Origin: Actinomyces graevenitzii C83 | GTDB lineage: Bacteria > Actinomycetota > Actinomycetes > Actinomycetales > Actinomycetaceae | DNA: 64,000 nt | Assembly: GCF_000239695.1 (NCBI RefSeq) | Contig: NZ_JH470338.1 | Location: 1,130,670 to 1,194,669 of the forward strand | Reading direction: 5' to 3' | In this document: positions 26,616 to 35,955 of the stretch, one piece after another | How positions within the stretch are numbered: the first letter of the stretch is position 1 | Layout: the number at the start of each line of letters is the position of its first letter | Made by a program: the position numbers and the translations under genes | Notes under the pieces: generated by a model | The model's database searches: none | What the model saw: only the letters and a program-made list of their open reading frames with translations | Told to the model about the DNA's origin: nothing

Positions 26616-28255
26616 GCGGTCAGCTGTTTTGCACCACTACCCCACTGTCGGTTAGCCCCGGCGTTAGCCTGACTGATTTTTTGTATGCGCCGACGTCGGT
26701 CAGCTGCTGGCTGCATGAGGGCTACGGCTTGGTGGGTTTGGGGCGCCTGCTCACTTTAAGCGCCCCGCCCACGCCTACAGAGTCAGTCTCGACGCCGCCC
26801 ACAGAGCCAGCCACCCCTACCAGCTTTGCCCAGCCAGGCCCCTACCCCAGCGCAGATACCCCCAGCTACAACCCGCCTAGGCGCATTGAGCAGCTGCGGC
26901 AGGCTTGGCGCCACGAGGTGGGCCAGGCTAGTTGGGTTGACCAGGTGCGTCGCCCTGGCAGCGGGCCACTGGCGCTGGGAGCTATCACTTTTAGCGCTAC
27001 TTCTCAGGCTAGTTCGGTGCTGGTAGTGCCCCAGGTTTTGGTGGGGCGTGACCGTCAGGGCTGGTGGCTGACCCGCTTTGAGCTCTCCCCCGCCACGACG
27101 ACGCCGCACGGCGAGGTTTTTAGGGGCCAGCCCTACAGCCCTCAGCTGAGTTTTGTGCGCACCGTGGCTGACAATACTGCCCCGGAAAACGCTGATTTGG
27201 CAGGCATTTTAGATTTTGTCTCCGTCTGCGCGCAGGGCTCTGCTACTTCGACCACCAAAACTAGCCCTGCCGGCGCACCGGCACATGCAAGCGGCGCCAC
27301 TAGCGCGAGCAGCCCGGACGTCGTCGCCCAAGCAAACGCGCCCGCCGTCGGACAAACAAGCCCAGCCGCCGTTGAGAGCACCAAAACCAACCAAAGCGGC
27401 ACACTAAGTGATGCGCAGTGGACCGGGGCGGTAGAGCTCGCCACGCAGGCGCTGAAGCAACAGCGGGCTATCAAAGTGGTGCTGGCGCGCGACAGCTACC
27501 TGAGCAGCCCGCTCACGCTAGGCGCCACGCTAGAGCACCTGGCCACGCGCTTTGCCACCACCTGGACTTTTAGCGTGGACGGGATGATTGGGGCCAGCCC
27601 CGAGATGCTGTTGCAGCTGCGTGAACGAGAAGTGTTTTCGCGCGTCCTGGCGGGAACAGCCCGGCGCCGAGCCAATATGGACCAGGGCGAGTTAGAGCAG
27701 CTAGCTGATTGGCTAAGCCGCTCACCTAAAAACTCTCGTGAGCACCAGCTGGCGGCGGCCTCGGCGGTTAAGGCGCTTACCCCCATCACTGAGCAGTTGC
27801 GCGTCAGTGAGCCTTTCGCGCTGACCCTGCCTAACGTAATTCACCTGGCCACCGATATTTACGGCCAGGTAGCCGGCGATACGGGTGCGTTAGCGCTGGT
27901 GGAGGCGCTGCATCCGACGGCGGCCGTGTGCGGCACCCCCACAGCGGCGGCTGCGCAGCTGATCAGTGAGCTGGAGGGCATGGACCGCGAGCGCTATGCC
28001 GGCCCGGTGGGCTGGGTGGATTGGCGCGGTGAGGGCCAGTGGTGCATTGCTTTGCGTAGTGGGCAGGTTCTGTCTCCGACGGCGCAGCCAGCTGGCACAC
28101 AGGGCGGCCCGGCTGGCTACCCGATGGGTAACCAGCCGGTGGGTTCGGTGCGGATTTTTGCAGGCGCAGGCATTATGCCCGATTCAGTTGCCGCTGATGA
28201 ACTGGCGGAAACTAACGCCAAAATGGCACCTATGCGCGCCGCTTTGGGCTTGTAA
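26612..28255 (+). CDS. menF: Isochorismate synthase with low-complexity inserts
   Basis: The enzyme turns chorismate into isochorismate at the entry of menaquinone synthesis. The C-terminal chorismate-binding half has [29 protein letters not shown], and [13 protein letters not shown] siderophore-type isochorismate synthase is an alternative, but the coupling with menG favours MenF. At 547 residues it is longer than usual because of a Pro/Thr stretch near residues 53-90 and an Ala/Ser/Thr stretch near 209-267. Confidence 0.92.
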   Translation: MSGQLFCTTTPLSVSPGVSLTDFLYAPTSVSCWLHEGYGLVGLGRLLTLSAPPTPTESVSTPPTEPATPTSFAQPGPYPSADTPSYNPPRRIEQLRQAWRHEVGQASWVDQVRRPGSGPLALGAITFSATSQASSVLVVPQVLVGRDRQGWWLTRFELSPATTTPHGEVFRGQPYSPQLSFVRTVADNTAPENADLAGILDFVSVCAQGSATSTTKTSPAGAPAHASGATSASSPDVVAQANAPAVGQTSPAAVESTKTNQSGTLSDAQWTGAVELATQALKQQRAIKVVLARDSYLSSPLTLGATLEHLATRFATTWTFSVDGMIGASPEMLLQLREREVFSRVLAGTARRRANMDQGELEQLADWLSRSPKNSREHQLAAASAVKALTPITEQLRVSEPFALTLPNVIHLATDIYGQVAGDTGALALVEALHPTAAVCGTPTAAAAQLISELEGMDRERYAGPVGWVDWRGEGQWCIALRSGQVLSPTAQPAGTQGGPAGYPMGNQPVGSVRIFAGAGIMPDSVAADELAETNAKMAPMRAALGL

Positions 28256-28345
28256 GTCAGGCAGGGTTTGCCGGCCCGAGGCTAGGTTTAGCGCCCAAGC
28301 CTGGGTTTAGCCCGCCGCCAGGTTTACCGCCCGAGGCCGGGCGTG
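28256..28345. repeat. Degenerate repeats directly after menF
   Basis: GGTTTR units followed by a C/G-rich half recur at 28265, 28285, 28304 and 28321, with spacing of 17-20 bases. The tract starts at the stop codon and fills most of the gap between two convergent genes. The G/C-rich halves can pair with each other, so it may also act as a termination region. No clean hairpin with a T run is seen. Confidence 0.5.
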
Positions 28346-28371
28346 CCGGCCCGGGACTGGGCGCGCGGCCC

Positions 28372-29724
28372 TTACTTGTCGTCGGGGCGCTCCACTAGCT
28401 TGACGGTAACTTCCATCTTGTTTGAGCCGCGCGCAACGGTGAACTTGACCTGGTCGCCGGCGCTGAACTGGCGCACGTAACCCATCAGGGCCGCCGATTC
28501 GCCTACTGCGTGACCGTCAACAGCCAAGATCACGTCGCCTTCACGCAGGCCCGCGTTGGCGGCCGGGGTGCCCGAACCAACCTTGGTGATCTTAGCTCCG
28601 GCGCGGGTTTCGCCGTTCACTGTGGCGCCGCCGTCTTCAAGTGAAACGCCCAGGTAGGCGTGGGTGGCTTTACGATCCTTGATCAGCTGCTGAGCCACCT
28701 TGTTGGCCAGGTCAATGGGGATTGCGAAGCCGATACCGATGTTTCCGCTACGTGCGCCGCCCGAGGAGGAGGAAGAGCTAAGGGTGGCAATGGAGGAGTT
28801 AATGCCGATAACTCGTCCCTGTGAGTCGAATAGCGGGCCACCGGAGTTACCGGGGTTAATGGCGGCGTCAACCTGGATGGCGTTGGTGTAAACGCGTTGG
28901 TTGGCTGAGGAGCCGGAGGAGTCATCGCTGGACTCGCCCTTAGTGACTACCGGGCGGTCTAGGGCTGAGATGATACCGGTGGTGGCAGTGGAGGAAAGTC
29001 CCAGCGGGGCGCCGATAGCCATTACGCCCTGGCCTACCTTCAGGTCCTTGGAGGAGCCAATTTGGGCTACGGTCAGGTCTGAGGGGGCGTTCTTGATTTT
29101 GACTACTGCCAGGTCATTGGCGGGGTCAGTGCCGGTTAGTTCCAGCTCGTAGATACGCCCGTCTTTGAGCTGGGCGTATAGTGCGGTGGCCCCGGTTACC
29201 ACGTGGTTGTTGGTGATGATGTGGCCTTGTTTGTCGATCACCACGCCCGATCCGCTAGCGCCGCCTTCAGAGTGCTTGGCTCGGATGTAAACCACGGAGC
29301 TGGAGACATTTTCGGCTACCTTTTGCCAGTCAGGGGTTTGACCCTGGGTGGTTACCAGCTTGGTGTTACCTTGGTTGTTGGCTGAGACGGTGGAGGTGGA
29401 GGTGATAGCGGGCCGCGCCTCTTCTGTGCCGCCAGCGTAGTACATGCTGCCGGCGGTGATACCTGAGGCCACCAGGGCGGTGGTCAGCGATAGGGCCATC
29501 ACCCCACCCCAACCTGGGGAGCTTTTCTTGTTGTCGCTGTTAGAGGTGTAGTTGGCGCCATTGTTGTAGCCGCCGGGGTAGCCGCTAGCAGGAGCGGAGG
29601 GAGCAGCGGGGGCGCTAGAGGGAGCATAGGGAGCCTGGCCGTAGGGGGCGCCGTAGTTGCCGGCCGGCCTAGCGCCATAGTTGGGGGCGTAGGGGTTACG
29701 GGGCTGGTAGTTATCGCTCATCAA
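28372..29724 (-). CDS. HtrA/DegP-like membrane-anchored serine protease
   Basis: HtrA proteases degrade or refold damaged envelope proteins. The first 70 residues are Pro/Ala/Gly/Tyr-rich and cytoplasmic, followed by one membrane helix (about residues 75-97). The trypsin-like domain shows the triad: His in I-I-T-N-N-H-V-V, Asp in P-A-N-D-L-A-V-V, and Ser in N-P-G-N-S-G-G-P-L-F. One PDZ domain closes the 450-residue protein. It matches the actinobacterial HtrA/PepD layout. It follows menD at 92 bases on the same strand but probably has its own promoter. Confidence 0.94.
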   Translation of the reverse strand: MMSDNYQPRNPYAPNYGARPAGNYGAPYGQAPYAPSSAPAAPSAPASGYPGGYNNGANYTSNSDNKKSSPGWGGVMALSLTTALVASGITAGSMYYAGGTEEARPAITSTSTVSANNQGNTKLVTTQGQTPDWQKVAENVSSSVVYIRAKHSEGGASGSGVVIDKQGHIITNNHVVTGATALYAQLKDGRIYELELTGTDPANDLAVVKIKNAPSDLTVAQIGSSKDLKVGQGVMAIGAPLGLSSTATTGIISALDRPVVTKGESSDDSSGSSANQRVYTNAIQVDAAINPGNSGGPLFDSQGRVIGINSSIATLSSSSSSGGARSGNIGIGFAIPIDLANKVAQQLIKDRKATHAYLGVSLEDGGATVNGETRAGAKITKVGSGTPAANAGLREGDVILAVDGHAVGESAALMGYVRQFSAGDQVKFTVARGSNKMEVTVKLVERPDDK

Positions 29725-29816
29725 TAGTTCCTAAATGCTTAGCGGTAGCCAGCAATGGCCACCTTACGGACGCTAATCATACTGACGTGGTCATTTGGTG
29801 GATTTGGCAGCAACCC

Positions 29817-31844
29817 TTAAACAAGTTTGACATGCACCAGGCTACGGCCCGCAATTGGCTTAGACAATAGGGATTGCAGCCCATCGACGTCGTCAATTAC
29901 GTCCACGTGGGCACCAAATGCGGCTGCGGCCTGCGCGAAATCAACTTGCTGTGCGGTAGTGAAAAAACGTGGGAAATAATTACTTAGCTCGCTGGCGCCA
30001 TATTCAAGGCCGCTAAATATTTTGCCGCCATGATCGTCTAATACGATTACTTGCAGGTCTACCTCGGTTTCTGTAACTGCCTTAACCAGGCCGGTTAAGT
30101 CGTGTGCTGCCGCTAAATCTCCAATAATTACCCGCACTGGCTGGCCACTGGCCCAGGCTAGGCCCACGGCGGTGGAGATAGTCCCGTCAATACCGGCTAA
30201 TCCACGATTAGCCACTACTGGGCCGGGCATCTTTTTCAGTTGCTTACCCGCAGGTAATCCAGCATCTAGATAGCGGATGGTCATCGAAGAAGCTGCCATT
30301 AAAGTAACGCTGTTTTCTAGGCTGTCGCTGTGAATTGCTGTTGATTGGCTATGAGTTTTGTATTGTGAGGTGGCCTGCCAGGTAGTTAAAGCCATTCGTG
30401 CAGCTTTAGTTACGCTGGTGGCGTTTAGTTGCTGTTGGCCGGCTTGTAGCCAGCGTTGTAGCCACAGCGGTGACGGAGCGTTTTTGCCGACGCCGGCACC
30501 TGCCTCCCCACCGACGCTACCGCCGACTCTGGCGCTGGCCTCCGCAGCTGCACTCGCGCTGGCATCTCCACCTGCATCGGCGTCTGTGCCCGCCTCCGCA
30601 CCGGCGCTGACGTCCGGGGTATTTAGACTGCTTAGGGCCTGTTCCAGGGTGGTTACGTAGGCGGCGCGCCCGCACACGTCACTCCAGCGCGCCCGGTTGG
30701 TGAGCACCACCTGGTAAATATCCGCCCGCGCCAGCAGTGCGCTAATGGGACGCGTGAGGGTGGGGTGCCCAACTACCAGCAGCTGCTCGATCTCTTGAGA
30801 AAGCTGGGCGCCGTCGCCACCAGCCGAGCCATCGCCACCAGCTAAAAGCGCGCTGTAGGCAGCTACCGCATTGGCGTTGGTGCGCACCAGCGAGGTGGGC
30901 TCAGCCAGTAGCGGCCACCCCCAAGCGTGGGCCAGGACGGCGGCATAATGGGCCAGCTGGGCGTCGTCGTTGTCCCCCACCACAATCACCCCACGCCGGG
31001 CGGGGTCTAAACCTAGGCGGCACCCTACCTGGCTGACCGTGACCTCATTTAGCTGCTCCTCTAAGGGTTTGCGCGCACGCAGCCAGTGGGTTTTAGGTTC
31101 CAGATGCGGCACTTGCCAGGGGGCGGCGGGGGCCAGCGGCGGGGCTAGGCGCACATTTAGATGCACTGGGCCGGGGTCTAGGCTTAGGCGCCCTGAGGCT
31201 GCGGCTACCGCTCGGCGTACTTGATTGGTGACGGCGCTCATCTCGTTGGTGTCGCCCAGGTCCGCCTGGTAGCGGGTGGCGGCGCCAAAAATCCCGGTTT
31301 GCACCGTGGTTTGGCTGGCGCCAGTGTTGACCAGGGCATGGGGGCGGTCGGCACTCAAAATTATTAGCGGCACCCCGGCGGCGTCGGCCTCAACCACGGC
31401 AGGGTGCGCGTTAGCTACCGCGCTACCGGAGGTCATAACCGCCACGGCGGGGCGAGCTAGGCCTTCATGCAGCCAGTCGGAGCGGGAGGCCCCTAAAGCC
31501 ACAAAGGCGGCGCTGCGCTCATCAACCACCACGCGCAACTGCAGGTAGCCGGCCTGCGCGGCGTCGGCCAGGGCGTAGGTCAGCGGGGCGTTACGCGAGC
31601 CGGGGCTGATCACTACTCGTTTGACCCCGGCTTCAACTAGGGAGGCCACCACGGCGCGGGCCAGTAAGGTGGCAGGGCTTTCCGGGCTGGATGAGCTTTC
31701 CGAGGTGGCCGGGCTTTCCGGGCCGGCAGGGTGAGGCGCTGGCTGGCCGGTTGAGCGGGCCGGAGGCTGGGAGGCTGGGAGGGCCGCTGGCTGGCCGGCC
31801 GGGAGGGCGGGGCCGCTGGGCGCGGATGCTTCTTGGGGGGTCAC
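29817..31844 (-). CDS. menD: SEPHCHC synthase MenD with low-complexity insert
   Basis: MenD is a thiamine-diphosphate enzyme that adds 2-oxoglutarate to isochorismate. It has V-V-I-S-P-G-S-R-N-A-P-L-T and V-V-D-E-R-S-A-A-F at the N-terminal domain, T-S-G-S-A-V-A-N-A-H-P-A-V-V-E-A in the active site, and V-A-N-R-G-L-A-G-I-D-G-T-I-S-T near residue 550. A Pro/Ala/Gln/Ser-rich leader of about 55 residues precedes the domain. A stretch of alternating Ala/Gly/Ser/Asp lies at about residues 408-455. Both make the 675-residue protein about 100 longer than usual. It lies 57 bases after menC. Confidence 0.95.
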   Translation of the reverse strand: MTPQEASAPSGPALPAGQPAALPASQPPARSTGQPAPHPAGPESPATSESSSSPESPATLLARAVVASLVEAGVKRVVISPGSRNAPLTYALADAAQAGYLQLRVVVDERSAAFVALGASRSDWLHEGLARPAVAVMTSGSAVANAHPAVVEADAAGVPLIILSADRPHALVNTGASQTTVQTGIFGAATRYQADLGDTNEMSAVTNQVRRAVAAASGRLSLDPGPVHLNVRLAPPLAPAAPWQVPHLEPKTHWLRARKPLEEQLNEVTVSQVGCRLGLDPARRGVIVVGDNDDAQLAHYAAVLAHAWGWPLLAEPTSLVRTNANAVAAYSALLAGGDGSAGGDGAQLSQEIEQLLVVGHPTLTRPISALLARADIYQVVLTNRARWSDVCGRAAYVTTLEQALSSLNTPDVSAGAEAGTDADAGGDASASAAAEASARVGGSVGGEAGAGVGKNAPSPLWLQRWLQAGQQQLNATSVTKAARMALTTWQATSQYKTHSQSTAIHSDSLENSVTLMAASSMTIRYLDAGLPAGKQLKKMPGPVVANRGLAGIDGTISTAVGLAWASGQPVRVIIGDLAAAHDLTGLVKAVTETEVDLQVIVLDDHGGKIFSGLEYGASELSNYFPRFFTTAQQVDFAQAAAAFGAHVDVIDDVDGLQSLLSKPIAGRSLVHVKLV

Positions 31845-31901
31845 AACTGGCCTAACTAGTTGGGTCTCTAGCGCGCCAAGGCGCCAGATGTGGTTTTAAG
31901 T

Positions 31902-32933
31902 TTAGCTAGCTAGCAGGGAGCTTAGGCGCACCAGGCGCTGACACCAGCGCTCGCGTAGAGGCTCGCTAGCGGGCGGGATACGCTCAACGGACACCGGCTG
32001 CCCCAGCAACAAATGCCCATTTACCGGCCTAAAGGGCGGCTCAATCACGTCTTCTTGTAGCAGTGAGCCGGTGGCCAGGCCGCAAGCATAGGGCAGCTGA
32101 TCTAACGCGCTAGCTAGACGCAGGCCGGCGTAAATTCCGACCGAAGTGTCTAGGGCTGAAGAAACCACCGCCGGTATTTCTAAACGCTTATAGATTTCAT
32201 AAGCAGCGCTTATACCACCTAGTGGGGACACTTTTAGTACGGCCACATCCGCCGCTTCTAACTGTCGCACCGCCATAGGATTAGCATCTAGACGCAAGGA
32301 TTCATCAGCGGCGATTGGCACCTGGAGTTTGCGGCGTAAAACCGCCAGATCAGCGGTGGAGCGGCAAGGCTGCTCAGCGTATTCGAGTCCGCCGGCGGCG
32401 CGGTCATATAGGGGTAGTAGTTTTAGGGCCTGATCCAAATCCCAGGCGGCATTTACATCAATGCGCAAAGCCGCCCCTGGTCCCATGGCGCCGCGCACCG
32501 CCTCTAGGCGCTGTAGATCCTCACTTAAACAATCGGGCTTGTCGGCTACCTTCACCTTGGCGGTGTTTATACCCGCATCCACTGCTGCGAGCGCGCGTGC
32601 CTGAGCTTCCTCAGGCCCCAGGGCGGCAATAGTGGTATTAACCGGGATTTGGTGGCGTTTAGGCTCTGGCACGCCTTGGTCAGCTAGTGGTTTTGTGGCT
32701 TGGCTCAGGGCGCTGGCCAGCCATTTAGCGCTGTGGCTATCAGGGTGGTTCCAAAATGGGGCGCACTCCCCCCAGCCTGCGGGGCCATGCACTAGGACGC
32801 CGTCGCGCACGGTGATACCGCGAAAACGCACCCGCATGGCAATTGAGAAAACCTCTACCCGGTCAATGCTTTCCCACAGCGCGGCGGCGGGTGGGGGGCA
32901 TTGCTTACGGATTGTTTCAAGCATGGGTCCCAT
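31902..32933 (-). CDS. menC: o-Succinylbenzoate synthase
   Basis: MenC dehydrates SHCHC to o-succinylbenzoate. The 343-residue protein is of the enolase superfamily. It shows A-K-V-K-V with the catalytic Lys, metal ligands in R-I-D-V-N-A-A-W, E-Y-A-E-Q-P and A-A-D-E-S, and the second Lys in V-L-K-V-S-P-L-G-G. Two nearby ATG codons (32933 and 32924) could start it; the first has AAGGA very close upstream. It is first in a menC-menD pair. Confidence 0.94.
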   Translation of the reverse strand: MGPMLETIRKQCPPPAAALWESIDRVEVFSIAMRVRFRGITVRDGVLVHGPAGWGECAPFWNHPDSHSAKWLASALSQATKPLADQGVPEPKRHQIPVNTTIAALGPEEAQARALAAVDAGINTAKVKVADKPDCLSEDLQRLEAVRGAMGPGAALRIDVNAAWDLDQALKLLPLYDRAAGGLEYAEQPCRSTADLAVLRRKLQVPIAADESLRLDANPMAVRQLEAADVAVLKVSPLGGISAAYEIYKRLEIPAVVSSALDTSVGIYAGLRLASALDQLPYACGLATGSLLQEDVIEPPFRPVNGHLLLGQPVSVERIPPASEPLRERWCQRLVRLSSLLAS

Positions 32934-32975
32934 TATTCCTTAGCGACGACGCCGCCCTCCCGGCCCTTAACGCAA

Positions 32976-33002
32976 CCAAGACCGCCTTAAAGACGGCCTT
33001 GG
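32976..33002 (-). terminator. Imperfect hairpin after the YagU-like gene
   Basis: CCAAGACCGCC and GACGGCCTTGG pair with two mismatches around a five-base loop. It lies 27 bases past the stop of the minus-strand gene and before menC. The T run is short, so confidence is moderate. Confidence 0.5.
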
Positions 33003-33028
33003 CAACTAAATCTGATTGCAGCTAGCTA

Positions 33029-33619
33029 TCAGCGGTAGGGCTGATCCAACGGAACTTCCGGGTCGGGCTGGTGGGTGATGCGGTTACGCAGGTCGCGGCG
33101 CACAATTTCAATCGACCACAGCCACACTACGTGGCCTAGAGCCTCAGAGAAGTGCTCGGACCAGGTCTGGCCGCCAGCAACCCACGGGAAGGGGCTGGGC
33201 ACCCAACCCAGCAGCGGCATGAACACCACGTGCGCACCGATCCACACCAGTAGACCAAAGGCAGCACCCTGCCACAGCTTGATCTTGGGGAAGTACTCGG
33301 CGGCAATGCAGTACAGCAGCGCAAACACAATGGCGAAGCTGAAGTGAATGATGAAGGAGTAGATCGGCAGGTTGTCGTTAAGGTTGAACGACACGGTGGT
33401 GTGCGACTGCTCCGGGCTCATCCCAAACCACTCAAGCATGGTCTGGGGAGGGTTGGTGGCGTTACGTGCAGGCGTGCGGGGCGGGAAGGGAACTTCCCAA
33501 CCAAACTTCACGATGGCAGAGAACACGCCGCCAATAACACCCACCAGGGCGGCAACTTTCACGTTGCGGCGTGCAGGCTCAGTCTTTTGCAGCAGACTGG
33601 CGAATAATTTTTTAAACAC
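33029..33619 (-). CDS. YagU family (DUF1440) inner-membrane protein
   Basis: The 196-residue protein has four likely membrane helices (about residues 20-40, 85-105, 115-140 and 158-175). Family-like stretches are E-V-P-F-P-P-R-T-P, G-A-A-F-G-L-L-V-W-I-G-A-H-V-V-F-M-P-L-L-G and S-E-A-L-G-H-V-V-W-L-W. YagU contributes to acid resistance in E. coli, but its molecular job is unknown. The basic C-terminus lies in the cytoplasm. It stands alone between menB and menC and may be unrelated to quinones. Confidence 0.8.
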   Translation of the reverse strand: MFKKLFASLLQKTEPARRNVKVAALVGVIGGVFSAIVKFGWEVPFPPRTPARNATNPPQTMLEWFGMSPEQSHTTVSFNLNDNLPIYSFIIHFSFAIVFALLYCIAAEYFPKIKLWQGAAFGLLVWIGAHVVFMPLLGWVPSPFPWVAGGQTWSEHFSEALGHVVWLWSIEIVRRDLRNRITHQPDPEVPLDQPYR

Positions 33620-33766
33620 TTAGGCTCCTTGCACCCTTAGTCTTAACGTACGCAATATCAGCTAAAAGTACCGAAACGTACGCATAGATAAGTTTAAACT
33701 GACACCGAGTTAGGCCACCATGACCTTAGGTATAGATGGCTAGCAAAGCCCAGTTCAGAGCCGGTT

Positions 33767-34846
33767 TTAGAAGTAGTACGGGAAGGATGACCAGTCCGCC
33801 GGGCGTTTGTTGACGAAAGAGTCACGCCCCTCCACAGCCTCATCGGTCATATAGGCCAGGCGCGTAGCTTCACCGGCAAAGACCTGCTGGCCAGCCAAAC
33901 CGTCGTCGGCCAGGTTGAAAGCAAACTTAAGCATACGGATGGCCTGGGGAGATTTGGTGGCTATAATCTCGCCGTATTCAATGGCTTTATTTTCTAGTTC
34001 TCCGTGGTCTACCACCTCGTTTACCACTCCCCAACGCTCGGCGGTTTCCGCGTCATAGGTGCGTGCCAGGAAGAAAATTTCGCGGGCACGTTTATCGCCC
34101 ACCTGGCGTGCCAGTAGGGCCGAGCCGTAGCCGGCGTCGAAAGAACCCACATTGGCGTCGGTTTGCTTAAAAAGCGCGTGCTGACGTGAAGCAATCGACA
34201 GGTCACACACCACGTTTAGGCTGTGACCGCCGCCTGCCGCCCACCCGGGCACGGCCGCAATAACCACTTTAGGCATGGTGCGAATTAGGCGCTGAACTTC
34301 CAAAATATGCAACCTGCCAGCGCGGGCCGCGTCAATGCGTTCACGCCTGGCGGTAGTGGAGGCCAGCTGCCCGCTGGGGTCTAGCGCTGCTATAGGCTCT
34401 GGTGCTCCCTGCGGCCCACTTTCTGCGGTTTTTTCTGCCGACGACGCCGCCTCTGGGGCCTGGGTGGGCTCAACTTCGTAGCGGTAGCCGTCACGACCAC
34501 GGATACGCTGATCGCCGCCAGAACAAAAAGCCCAGCCGCCGTCGCGCGCCGAGGGACCATTACCGGTGAGAATAACCGTACCCACATCCCCACTCATGCG
34601 GGCATGGTCAAGGGTTCGGTAAAGCTCATCCACGGTGTGGGGACGAAAAGCATTACGCAGCTCAGGGCGGTTAATGGCCACGCGCACAATCGGTTTATCA
34701 GTGCAGTTACCGTTTTCGTCGCGGCTAACTGCCCGATGGTAGGTGACGTCAGTTAGATCCTCAAAACCGGCGATGTCACGCCACTTAGTGGGATCAAAAA
34801 TTTCAGAAACCTGCTTGGGAAGTGGGTATTGCGCGCTCATGGACAC
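33767..34846 (-). CDS. menB: 1,4-Dihydroxy-2-naphthoyl-CoA synthase
   Basis: MenB closes the second ring of the naphthoquinone. The crotonase-fold protein has I-A-I-N-R-P-E-L-R-N-A-F-R-P-H-T and S-G-G-D-Q-R-I-R-G-R-D-G-Y. The oxyanion-hole stretch is G-W-A-A-G-G-G-H-S-L-N-V-V-C-D-L, followed by N-V-G-S-F-D-A-G-Y-G-S. It is 359 residues long because of an Ala/Glu/Pro/Ser stretch near residues 125-160. The family is usually about 280-310 residues. It follows menA at 14 bases. Confidence 0.95.
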   Translation of the reverse strand: MSMSAQYPLPKQVSEIFDPTKWRDIAGFEDLTDVTYHRAVSRDENGNCTDKPIVRVAINRPELRNAFRPHTVDELYRTLDHARMSGDVGTVILTGNGPSARDGGWAFCSGGDQRIRGRDGYRYEVEPTQAPEAASSAEKTAESGPQGAPEPIAALDPSGQLASTTARRERIDAARAGRLHILEVQRLIRTMPKVVIAAVPGWAAGGGHSLNVVCDLSIASRQHALFKQTDANVGSFDAGYGSALLARQVGDKRAREIFFLARTYDAETAERWGVVNEVVDHGELENKAIEYGEIIATKSPQAIRMLKFAFNLADDGLAGQQVFAGEATRLAYMTDEAVEGRDSFVNKRPADWSSFPYYF

Positions 34847-34860
34847 AGTTTAACTGTGCC

Positions 34861-35910
34861 TTAGACCGCCAGTAGGGCTAGGCCCAGGCTCAGGCCGTAA
34901 ACCAGCTCATAAATACCAGCCATTTTCAGGGCGCCAATCAGTTCACGGCCCTTAGCCTTAGCGGCCACCGGACGCCAAGCCAACAACGCCAACTGCCCCC
35001 ACAGCACAGTCGCCACCACAGACACAGAAGCCAACACACCCAGTGAACCACCGGGCTCGCCCCCACCCCACAAGGCGGCCAAACCCAAAATCAGGGGTGC
35101 GAACAGCATCACCTGGTAGAGGCGGCTAGCGCGCTCATAGCCCAAACGCACCGCCAAAGTGCGTTTACCATGGGCCGGGTCAGTTTCAATATCACGCAGG
35201 TTGTTAACCATCAGCAGCGAGCAGGCAATCAAGCCCACCCCCACTGCGGTCAACCAACCCCACCAGGGCACCGCGTGAGCCTGCGTGTAGGTAGTGCCGG
35301 CAGTAGCCACCAGCCCAAAGAACACGAACACAAACACTTCACCCAAACCCAAGTAGCCATAGGGTTTAGCGCCGCCCGTGTAAAACCAAGCCGCCGCCAC
35401 AGCCGCCACACCCACCGCAATCAGCCACCAGGTGCCACTCAAAGCCACCAAAATCAAGCCAAACAGCGCCCCGGCGCCAAAGCAACCAAAGGCTGCACGC
35501 TTAACCTTAACCGGCTCCACCAGCCCAGAAGCGGTCAGGCGGGCCGGGCCAGTGCGCTCGTCGTCGGTGCCACGAATCCCGTCAGAGTAGTCATTAGCCA
35601 GGTTGCAGCCAATCTGCAAAGCCAACGCAACCAGGGCCGCCAGCAAGGCAGCGACGGCGTCGAACCTACCCAAAGCACCAGCCACGCCCGAGCCTGCCAG
35701 CACCGGCGCCAAAGCAGCCGGCAAAGTACGCAGGCGCACCACCTCAGCCCATTTAGCGGCCTCAAGCCGGTTAGCGGCAGACTTAGCTTCAGGCTCCAAG
35801 CTAGGCTCCGGCTCAGCCACCACCTTGGTTAAATCTTCAGGCACAGGCTGAGCCACAGACCGGCGCATAGCCAAAGGACGACGTGGACGACGCGGGGCTA
35901 CTTCATTCAC
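34861..35910 (-). CDS. menA: 1,4-Dihydroxy-2-naphthoate polyprenyltransferase
   Basis: MenA attaches the polyprenyl tail to DHNA in the membrane. The UbiA-family protein has eight or nine helices. The two Asp-rich sites are N-L-A-N-D-Y-S-D-G-I-R-G-T-D-D-E-R and N-N-L-R-D-I-E-T-D-P-A-H-G-K-R-T-L-A. A basic, Pro/Glu-rich leader of about 50 residues precedes the first helix and is not part of the fold. menA and menB form a pair; the tail substrate would come from the prenyl synthase at the end of the nuo operon. Confidence 0.95.
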   Translation of the reverse strand: MNEVAPRRPRRPLAMRRSVAQPVPEDLTKVVAEPEPSLEPEAKSAANRLEAAKWAEVVRLRTLPAALAPVLAGSGVAGALGRFDAVAALLAALVALALQIGCNLANDYSDGIRGTDDERTGPARLTASGLVEPVKVKRAAFGCFGAGALFGLILVALSGTWWLIAVGVAAVAAAWFYTGGAKPYGYLGLGEVFVFVFFGLVATAGTTYTQAHAVPWWGWLTAVGVGLIACSLLMVNNLRDIETDPAHGKRTLAVRLGYERASRLYQVMLFAPLILGLAALWGGGEPGGSLGVLASVSVVATVLWGQLALLAWRPVAAKAKGRELIGALKMAGIYELVYGLSLGLALLAV

Positions 35911-35955
35911 AAGCCAAGCCTATCTCGCCTAGGGCTAGCGGCACTGGCGCCCCGC

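Noticed and set aside
26612..28255. Siderophore-type isochorismate synthase
   Set aside because: Two siderophore systems are present, but no catechol synthesis genes are; the four-base overlap with menG and the men neighbours favour menaquinone.
25692..35000. Riboswitch or RNA element near the menaquinone genes
   Set aside because: I looked at the intergenic gaps and saw no conserved core or extended pairing typical of known riboswitches.
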